Positions 1 to 9,900 of a DNA stretch of 64,000 bases are shown piece after piece; the first letter of the stretch is position 1, and each line of letters starts with the position of its first letter. The notes under the pieces were generated by a model, which was given only the letters and a program-made list of their open reading frames with translations, made no database searches and was not told the origin of the DNA. A program made the position numbers and the translations under genes. This stretch comes from Trichobilharzia szidati (taxonomy: Eukaryota > Platyhelminthes > Trematoda > Strigeidida > Schistosomatidae): NCBI GenBank assembly GCA_944472155.2, contig OX235273.1, positions 83,694,793 to 83,758,792 on the forward strand, given 5' to 3'.

Positions 1-3000
1 TATGTTTCTATCAAATTTGCTCATATGTCTATTTTTTGAAACTGTCCCAGCAAATCACATCTATCGAGGGACTATGTACAGCTGTTTGATTACGTAAAGA
101 CCAATGGAATGATCAATGAAATTCAGAGAGCACTGAATAGCTATTTAATCTGATCTTGTTACTCTTTGGCAGTGCACACCCATGACTACACACCGGCAGA
201 ACCTTAGACCTTCAGATTATGAGACAGAACTAGTTGATTACTCATGTTCAATATGGTGTTTCAAATAGTCTTTCCTACTAATGCTTCTTGCTGTGTTCTC
301 AAGACATTTCACAATATTTCTATAACATTTAATAGGTACATAACTAAGGAAGTAAGTGTACTGTTCTTTGAATGTGTCTTCCTCATACATGCTTCTTCCA
401 AGTGAACCATTTTCTTTCCTACTTGTCAAGGCCTCCGGAAAATAGAGAGTGTTCTCTTGATGCAGTTGTTGCGTCGAAATGAGACAAGGGTGGATATTAT
501 TGAATTTCATAAATAATTCACTCTTATTAATATTCCCATGAATTAAGACAACTGTATCGTCCTTATAGCGACAATGTGCGTCAACAGACCACTTTCATTT
601 TCATAAGGTAAATGTCCTCTAGAATTGGATCTGATTGTGAGCCCATAGAGATTCTATCTAGTTGTCGGTATTATATATTGTTGAATGCAAAGTGTACGTT
701 ATATATTAAACGATTAAATTTGCTGCCAGACAGGGTAATCACTTGTCCTATTGACTTCGACTAATTGGTTGGCATATGTAGTCCACTGTCTCAACATCTG
801 TGAGCAAGGAGGATGAATCATTGGATATTAAAGTATTGTTAGTTACATTCCTTCTCAGATATTCTGTAGGAGAAGACAAAGTGCATTAAATCTGTATCTC
901 ATACTTTTCTTCGTGCAAAACTCCACGAATTTCGAACAATCAGTTTTAGTTTCAGTGATATGCTGACTCAAACATATCTAAAACTAAACGAGTAGGATCT
1001 TGCGATGTGCACAATTTGGGTAGATCTTAAAGTTGTGAAGCGTTGATGTCTGTTGGATTCATCAATTCATACATCGTTGTCGACATCATTACTCTCCAAC
1101 GCAACTTCCTAAGACAATCACTCATTCGTTGCTCAGCTTTGACATTTAAACTGATACTTAGTTTGAATTTTCAAAATCGACAACATTTCTTTCACGCAAT
1201 CGTCCTCATCTAATAACACTGCACCTCAACCATTATCAGACCACTTACAGTTCCCCTCCCATTTCCTCTATATTCTCTTCAAGATTCCGTTTCTCGGACA
1301 ACTGACAAACACTATATAACTGTGTGCTATATAAAATAAACCTACTCAATACAGTACTATGTCTTATCCAAATTATTTCCATACTCTTGTGGCATAATAG
1401 TTAAAGACTGTTTTATTCCCTCCCTTTCAATCCACCATTACGGAACCTGAATATTCCTCTTACTTAGTATTGATCTACTGCGTCGATCCAAACATTTCTC
1501 TGTGTTATTATGTGTCTCCATTATTTTTCGTCTAACAGATCACTCTATCTTAATCCTTTTTGTGACAAGGTCATTCTTTTTATGACAAGCTCTTCATACC
1601 ATTGGTGAAGCACCATAAAAGCACCATATTAAATTCTTCTTCAGAAATTCATGCATTTCAAATTAGGAACTTATGGAATTTATTCGAAAACTTTTCATTA
1701 GATGCCATTCTAAATTCATTCAGTGAATAGAAACTTCCCAACCATTTAGCAAAAATTACACTCGCTTACGACGTGAGGCTAAGTACAGCAACTGAACGAA
1801 TTGAAGTGATAATAACGCACCTGCGTATGTGCATATTTTTCAGTATGCTAAAAAGCATGAGTTTATATTTCAGGACTAGCATTCCTAAAGTGAGAAGCAG
1901 TTGCAGTGCTAAATATTTAAGTGGCTTTCATCAGCAATTTTCTTGGAATAAGCTCAGATATTTCTTTGTCATCATCTGTTTTGACAAACACAAACAAACT
2001 GATGGAGGCATTTGAAAGAAACACGGAGTGAAGATTTGTCAGCTCTATATTGCTTAGGTAAACAAATTTATTTGTAAACAGTGACAAATTTAGCGGCTGA
2101 TAAACCCCTAAAACCAGATCAAATGTTGTCCTGTTCACCCGTTCCTATTCATATAAATTGGATTTTGTCTCATGTGTGATGCTTCTGCTATAAGACCCCT
2201 TATTACGTACTGACTATACTGAATGATTCTATCATTAAGAAAGACAGTGTTATGGTCCCACGTATGAGTACGCCAGGTCGCAGTTGAAAATTTTTCGAAT
2301 TTTTCATGTCCTATTAAGCTTTCAGGTGATCAAACAGTAGGTTCAGCATACTCCTTGTTCCCAATTTGGCTTCTCGAGGAGCTTGTTCGATGAACATTCT
2401 GTCACAAGCTGAACATAATATTTCGCAAGTCTTCAAAGATTCTGTTGAATTTGTTATATACAACTTTGGTGTCATTTTATGTGGCAGTCTATTGAGGTGA
2501 AAACTGTTGTAGTTTATAATTTTATAGTACTTACTAGGTTACATCCTATGCTAATTTACATTTAGGGATGGAATCTCACAGGTGATCACATATCACTTCA
2601 TGAAATGTAGTTAAAGGCTTGTTTCTCAATTATCATTTAATAATAAATAGTTAGTAATAGTTACACAGTGTCAGGATACTTAAATCAGCAAATCTGAGCT
2701 AACTTCGATTTTGATCCTACATGATCCTAGCATCAAACATGACGTATTCCGAAAAACCTTATCCTTTACTCTGTCCAAACAACATATAGTTATTTGAGTA
2801 AGCAGAGATGAGTTTAAAGATACTCCATCATTGTCGTAGACATTGATCCAGAGGCTGATGCTGCCCTCACTGAAACAACCTCCTGATACCAATATGATAA
2901 ATTTTGTAGATCAACCATTTTGGTTGGGTGTATTTTTGAATTTCAACACTTTCGTTGTATAAGGAATGCCTCAATCTCTTAAATGCCAAATGACGATCAT

Positions 3001-3700
3001 AATAAAAGTAACGCACACTATGATTGTAAGTGACTTTAGTCATTTCACTGTACAGTGGATCTTTCTGATACATGAATGTCTTCGAGAGAGCTCGTCTTGA
3101 CAACTATAGCTTATTGGGTCATTCTGATACATATGCTCAACTAGAATGTCAAGGTGACGAGTTTTACTCTTGATGGGACATCGAATTCTAAAGTTCATAT
3201 ATACACTATTGGCGGTGGATATAATGCAATCATTAACTATCAAAGCAAGGTGGTATCAGGCAAACTAAAATATTAAATGATTATTGTCTGAGGTCTTTGC
3301 ACAGTTTGTCTGATTTCTTCAGGCAAAGTAGTGTGCGAATACGTTCGCTGGAGAACGCCAGCTACACTGTCAAGACAATTATGCTGTAGAAATCTTGTGA
3401 AAATATAAATTCTCAGAACAGTTTGTGATTCCCATTGTGGATCAATGTGAATGGATGAATTACGAAACAGATGAAATATGCAGAAGCAATAACTAACCGG
3501 TAGACAAGTACAGTTAATCAGATATTCATCAGCAAGACAGAAATGTCAACTTTCTGGGATGGAAAACTTCAACTTGAGATCCAAATAACTAACAGTTATG
3601 TCCTTGGTATGCTATTGTTCACCTCGAAAATCGAAAAATTCGTAGTTATTTAAATGCCACAGGTGATACTATTCTAAACGGACGTATACACCCTCATCAA
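1..3700. other. AT-rich flank, no gene recognised
   Basis: No reading frame here shows a domain, a credible chain of splice junctions or a codon pattern unlike chance. The longest open frames are under 95 codons and overlap each other on both strands. It lies downstream (3') of the minus-strand aspartic protease gene. I see no recognisable mobile element. Confidence 0.5.
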
Positions 3701-3761
3701 TTATCCATTTTTCGAAACATCTTCAAGAAATAAATGATATGTGCTAAGAAAAACTTCTTAG

Positions 3762-3767
3762 TTTATT
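3762..3767 (-). promoter_or_regulatory. Candidate polyadenylation signal of the aspartic protease gene
   Basis: On the minus strand an AATAAA hexamer lies about 50 bases past the protease stop codon (3819-3821). The position suits a short 3' UTR. It is a six-base match in AT-rich DNA, so the assignment rests on position only. Confidence 0.45.
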
Positions 3768-3818
3768 TCGTAAAACATGTTTATGTTCAGTGATTTACTG
3801 GTTTCGGTACCAAAAGCT

Positions 3819-3980
3819 TTATCCATCGTCAACATCAGCCAATCTTATCTCCCTCTCACCGAAATCGAATACAGTGTAGAATTTTCTCATGAATACATCG
3901 CCAAGAATCCAGAAACCCTTGGACAATTTACCACTGCTTCTGAAAGGTGATAGACACTCTGTTGATAGCCAGTTGTAATC
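3819..3980 (-). CDS. Aspartic protease exon 6: C-terminal lobe and stop
   Basis: 53 codons and a TAA stop. It opens phase 0 after a TTTCAG acceptor with DYNWLSTECLSPF, providing the partner Cys, followed by GFWILGDVFMRKFYTVFDF and the A1 C terminus. There is no C-terminal extension of the kind seen on the main schistosome cathepsin D, and the protein stops soon after the final strand. Confidence 0.86.
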   Translation of the reverse strand, partial: DYNWLSTECLSPFRSSGKLSKGFWILGDVFMRKFYTVFDFGEREIRLADVDDG

Positions 3981-6900
3981 CTGAAATGTGAAAATGGAAA
4001 GACCTTCTTCAGATTTCTTTAATTCAGTGTCTAGCAATGACTGCAGATAATAATTGTATCAGAATTCTAATTCAACTACTTCGTCATTTTATCTCACCCA
4101 CTATCGCAATTTTAATTTCATCGTACCCGATCAATCTGCTTGGATTCTTGAAATTTGTCCTATTGATATTTGAGTCACTGTGAGTCATTTAGCTGATCAG
4201 CTGTACGTTCCTCTTCGAGAATCCAAATGCAACAGAAGATCTCGAAGTTGCTGAATCTAGTGAGCAACAAAGATATTCCCTGTTTTTGTTATAGGTAGAA
4301 CAGTGTATTATTAGGCATATATTTGTGATAGGTGCTCGGAATCGCGGACGAAGGACTTAGTCAACCTAATGCCGACTTTGTGACACGACTGGATTGAAAT
4401 AGTTCCATGAAAATGCTTATCAGAAGAACATATCCCTCACAAAGAAAAACTTACTCCGATAAATGAATAACAGTGACACTGTCTATCTGTTCACATGGAG
4501 TTCAAAATGTGTTGAAATTTATTTCATAACAACAAGTATGATTTACGCGTTTTTGTAAGATGGATGACTTACTTTGACTGACTCAGCGATACCTGGCAAT
4601 CATTTCGGGCATACTTTATTCACTGACGATTTGAAATAAAATGATGGTTGAAATATTCACAACGAAGAATGAATAAACGTTTGCTCATCACAAAATATCA
4701 TATAATTCAACTGAAAATCTATACTTACTTTAACCACGTAATCTTTTGCTTGATATACGTATCTTCTCTCCTTGAGGATAAACTCAATGGGAGGAAGGTT
4801 ATTGAGATTACCGCAGTCGACTTTATACTCCCCATCCGTTGCAGATACGGCACCGAGTTGGGAATTAATTTTACCCACCACTGCATTAGATCCGACTATC
4901 AAGGATGTCCCAGTATCTATAATACCAGAGCATGCTGCATCGCAATACTCCACTCCATTCACCTTCAAGCTAAACAGGGTAAAACGTAGTTGGAACATTA
5001 ACTAGTCTATACAACAAATGGTGTATTGATCACAAAACTACTCTTCCTAATAAGCAGTAATTATGTTGTCTCTAACGTCACTTACTACACTCGCCCAATA
5101 AATCTGTACTTTTTGTCGAGTTTACATGCACAAACACACACCAATGAATTATTTAATCTGATTTGGTCCCACGTGCTTATTGACTACACATTTCATATTG
5201 ATTTTAGCAACAGTCAAAACCAACTGACTATTATTCAATCGGGTACCATTACCACAATATAATTTCTGATATGAATCTAGCTTGGCTTTAGTGACTTTTC
5301 TGAGCCAAAGATTAATGTATAAATAGTTGTGGAGTCTGAAGGAGAATCTATCAAAAGCAACTATCCCCTCTAATTGTTTTGCTCTGAAAACATATCAATA
5401 CTACAGAACTATGAGTAAATTGGGTTTGCTGAATGTGAGTTCCAGGGATGACAACAGAAGCATATGATGATAAAATTTAGTGAACATATGGTGAACTGAA
5501 CCCACCTAATGGAGACAACAAAAGTCTATTGAAAATCCACAGGATAAAAGACAATAACGACAATAATGGCGTGAAGTAAACTAGGCGAAGAGGAGTAAGA
5601 AGAGAGTAATCCAAAATGAAATTATGAGGTGAATGTGTGGTGACGGCTGTCAGCAAGACAAAATTGTAGACAATAACTGACGTCAATGTTTACGTCCCGA
5701 ATCACGGTCATGAGAAAAGACAATAACAAGAAAAGAGACTAACCTTGAGGAACTCAACAACCAATCAAAGCAGACTTAGCGTGTGCAAATACCATTCGCA
5801 GATATATGGATAACCTTGTAAGCAACGGTCACAAGCAGTACACAATAGCCTTCAGCAAGAAAAACCAACTAGAAGACTTTGCTTCTCTGCTAAAATAACG
5901 AATTATAGTGAACATAAAAATCTATAAATATCTCTTGATTTTCTCAATAAACTATCTGTCGCCTGGCCCTTGTCTTCTGTCTTTACAAATGTACAGTTTT
6001 GCGCACACACGTCAATTGTGTTCTCATTCATCTCTGTATCTTCAGGAGACGTAACCACAGATTGTTTGGTGCTCAGTATACAACTGCAAATTCCTCATCT
6101 GTTTTATGTGATGTTCACTATCCACTAAATGCGGGAAGACCACACTAGTTATTCACCTGATTACTGCTTTTCCAAGCCAAACTCTCACATGAATACGGCC
6201 TAAACAACTAACTCCACAGAACCCGCTAAATTCGTATACACGTGCTGATGTGACCATCAATGGTAACTTACCTTTAATGAAGTTTGTCAGTATAGGTCTG
6301 GTTCAGAAATTAGTGTGTAATTCCGAGGCACTGAAATTCCTTTCAATAGTTCTAATCAACCTGCTATTTAATTTACCAGTAGATATGGCGCCCACGAATT
6401 GCACCTTTATGTACTTATACTCGGAAACATTTTCTCACAGTTCTGATTTTCATTTACTGGCTGATAAATTCTACAATTTATGTATTTGTAGCCACAAAGT
6501 TTAGATGAGAACTGACTGCAAAGAAATGCTTGCCCAAGTTAATCTTGTTCCGAATATACTATGGCGATATCAATATAAACGATTTATTTTCAATTATTTG
6601 GAATTTTCAGATCTCATCTCGTTCAGTGAATGAATACGAGAATATATGACTTCTATTATTACGACACATAAGAATCACCATTATGCTAAAGTACTTCGCT
6701 AAGACGATACGAATGTGATAAGCATGAAATTGTTTCCTGCGATCTTCATATGCATATGAAGGATGATGAATTCTTTGTAAATAACTTCATTCAAGTATGC
6801 ACTAATTACCTTTTGATACTAACAATCCAACGATTTGCAGAGAGGACAGGCAAGTTTTCGAAATCTCCAGTAAAATATTCAGGATCAACACCACCCAGCA

Positions 6901-9900
6901 CCATCTCTCCACCAGCAAGACCATTCTTCCTACAAAATACAAGAAATAATAATTGTGTGTTGATTACAAAGCTAGAGGTGAGTTCAAATTCGCATTTCAT
7001 CAATGGGAAAGTGAATGGTAATCATAGTAATCGTGTCGTAGAAATTTACGTGAAATTCCAATGCATAGCAATATTACTCATAAGGTAATCTAGCAGCAGT
7101 TTCGAAATATCATGCCACATTTTCTTTCATACATTCTTGGGGCTGGGAGATGGCACTCATACTGAATAGTCGTCGAGTATACATTTATGAAGTGCGTCGG
7201 TGGCATAGCGGTTAGGACGCTCGCCAACCATGCACATGGTCCGGGGTTCGATCCCCGGCCGATGCACTCCTTTACCTCGCTAAGCCAGAAATAATACTGG
7301 TGAAGAGGAAAGGTTGGGCATGAGGCTAGCAACCCCATCTTGTAAAATAAACGCTGCTACAGAAACTTCAGGCCACTAGCTTGAAGCCCTATATTCCACT
7401 GGGGAACGTGAAAGGATTAAAAAAATACATTTATGAAGTGCTATCTTTATCACTAGGTGAAAAGATGTTCGAAAGCGTATTTCAGAATGATAGTAAGAAA
7501 CACTTACACAAACTGTGGTGGAACTAGGGAATGAATTAACTATTAGCTCCAACATATTTTAACACTCATAAATCTCTGATTCTGCACGTCTTTATGCTTA
7601 CTGTTTCTACATTCGGATATGATAAACTTTCACAGTGCTACGACTGGTTATTGTTTCAAATCTTGTAGTGTCATTAGACATCATGGAGGGGAAAGTTTGT
7701 ATTCGTTCACTTGTTACTCAAAAGTAGTGTCGAGCAATATGATTTTAAACAACGATATCATTTAATAAGTACCTTGGATGCTTGTATGACTTAAAATTAA
7801 TCATCACTTGAATATCTTGCATGTGATCAACCCACCCACTGGAACTCATGAATATGAGGAGTAGATAATGCCAAAAGCTTCACCTTTCGTGTGACATCCT
7901 TTTTATGGTTGGTGCTTCGTACTCTCTTCATCACGAGATATCCCCAATTAACGCTCATGCAAAATAATTCATTCAGTTTGAAACAACATATCACGAAATT
8001 GTACGATCAATTTCACAACAAAATATTGTGCTCTGCTTTGGTCTAAAGCTATTTGAACGTATTTACTTGTCAGTATTCCAGATAACAAACTAACACATAA
8101 TGTGGAAACAGATATTGGTGAATATCAGTAAATCTTTGATACATCCATATATCATTGCAACTGCCCTGATATCGTGCTGTAAACTGAGGACCTACCGACT
8201 CAAATAGAATGAAAACACTGGATCCATATCCTTGGATTGAGAAAGTATGTTGGGGAAGAATGGGGTGTTCCCATATATTGACACATTTCTCCTTGACATA
8301 CCAATTATTCCATCGAATTCATTAGCAAAGAAGTCATCAGAGAATACATTTGTTACTTCAGCAAACGCCTGATTGTGAATAACTAAGGAGTTTATCTAAA
8401 ACCAGTGTTACTTCAAACCGTAAAACCACAATACCTGCATTGTATCCATACTCCAAAATCCAGAGTAACTACCAACGATGTATTTTACCTCAAACTTTGT
8501 TCCATTTGACTGATAAGTTGATGATTTCGAACTGTCATAAAATCGAATGAACCAACACGAGATATCTAGAAACCAACATTTTCTTGATGGGAGCCAGGTG
8601 TCGGTTGATCCTGTATCGAAGAGTACACGAAATGTTTGTGGTGGCGTTCCCACTTGTAATTCTCCATAGTACTGAAACTTAAATGACCATTACGATTAAC
8701 AGAACACAAAATGATAGTGTTTGGCAAATTTTGATAACCCTGCACTTTGTACAATGAAAAATACAGGTAGACAATTTTATAAATTTCCACTAACTTTCCT
8801 TATCCTTACGTAAGGGATATTCTTGAATAAAATAATATTGAAGTAAAACCCATCAGAATATTACTGGCATTGAATTTTCGTTAGCTATTAAGCATTTAAG
8901 ACTGTCACATGTGACCATCACTAGTAATGTTAAGGAGTTTAATAAGATCACTGCACAAAAGTAACGCCACAAAATATCATATTTTTGGTAGATGCCTTGC
9001 ATTTCGATTGGAACTAAGAGATCCGGAGACATATCTCCTTTTTATTCGGTCCTCTCTCTTTAGTTTCAGCTGATAGTTAAACTGCTTTCAAGCCTTCACT
9101 TCCCTACATATGACTTCCTCCTTGTCATTTCTGGAAGCCCGACTTCTCGGTTAACATTCACATTCCCAATGAGGGATCACACCTCGTGTGAGTCGGTGGT
9201 ACAAAGGTGGGAGGTTAGCCGGCCTCGCAAATGATCCGGGGTTCGATCCCCGACCGACGCGCTCATTTACCTCGAAAAATCAGTAGTAGGATTGGTAAGG
9301 CTGGGAAGGTTCGACATGAGGCTAGCAACCCCATTCCATGAAAATAAAGAACACGGCTACAGAAACATCAAGTGTCTGACTTGAAGCCCTATGTTCCACT
9401 GGGAGCGTGAAGGAATAAAAAGAACTTCATGGTATTCACGATGCATACAAAATCAGTGTCCATTCCTTTCTGTACACGTTTTCGGCATTAGGTTTTCGGT
9501 TGGTTCGTTGACAGAGTTCCTTGTTGTTTGTGCTTTATAACTGAGAAGACAGCTGTAGACGAAATTTTCAAACGGCCTGTCTAAGATGCTTTTTGTGACA
9601 CACTATACCTCTGAATCATATAGAAAGACTGACTGAACATTATTGTAGAAATTCGAATCTCACTCCTTGTGCGTAGTGCTTTCGAACAGCACACTGTCTC
9701 CAATGGAGTGAACACCATTCCTGGTTTGAGATCCTCAGCTATATCGTCTGTTTTGACTGTCTCTTCTGCAAAGTTTCCATCCTAAACTGATTGCAGTACA
9801 ACAACTCTCACTGCTTAAGTGGTCACCAAATATGTTGCTTAGGATGAACAAGAGTGTGGTTCTAGCATACAGTTCAACTGCCTTTACTTCCAACTGGCAG

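Noticed and set aside
7196..7268. A tRNA gene on the plus strand
   Set aside because: A and B boxes are present, but the sequence continues into a LINE-like body and A-rich tail, has a 17-bp target duplication, and does not close a normal acceptor stem. It is a SINE head.
7196..9421. Hammerhead ribozyme of the kind carried by some schistosome SINE-like satellites
   Set aside because: I looked for the CTGATGAG...GAAA core in and around the SINE copies and found none, so these belong to a different SINE family.
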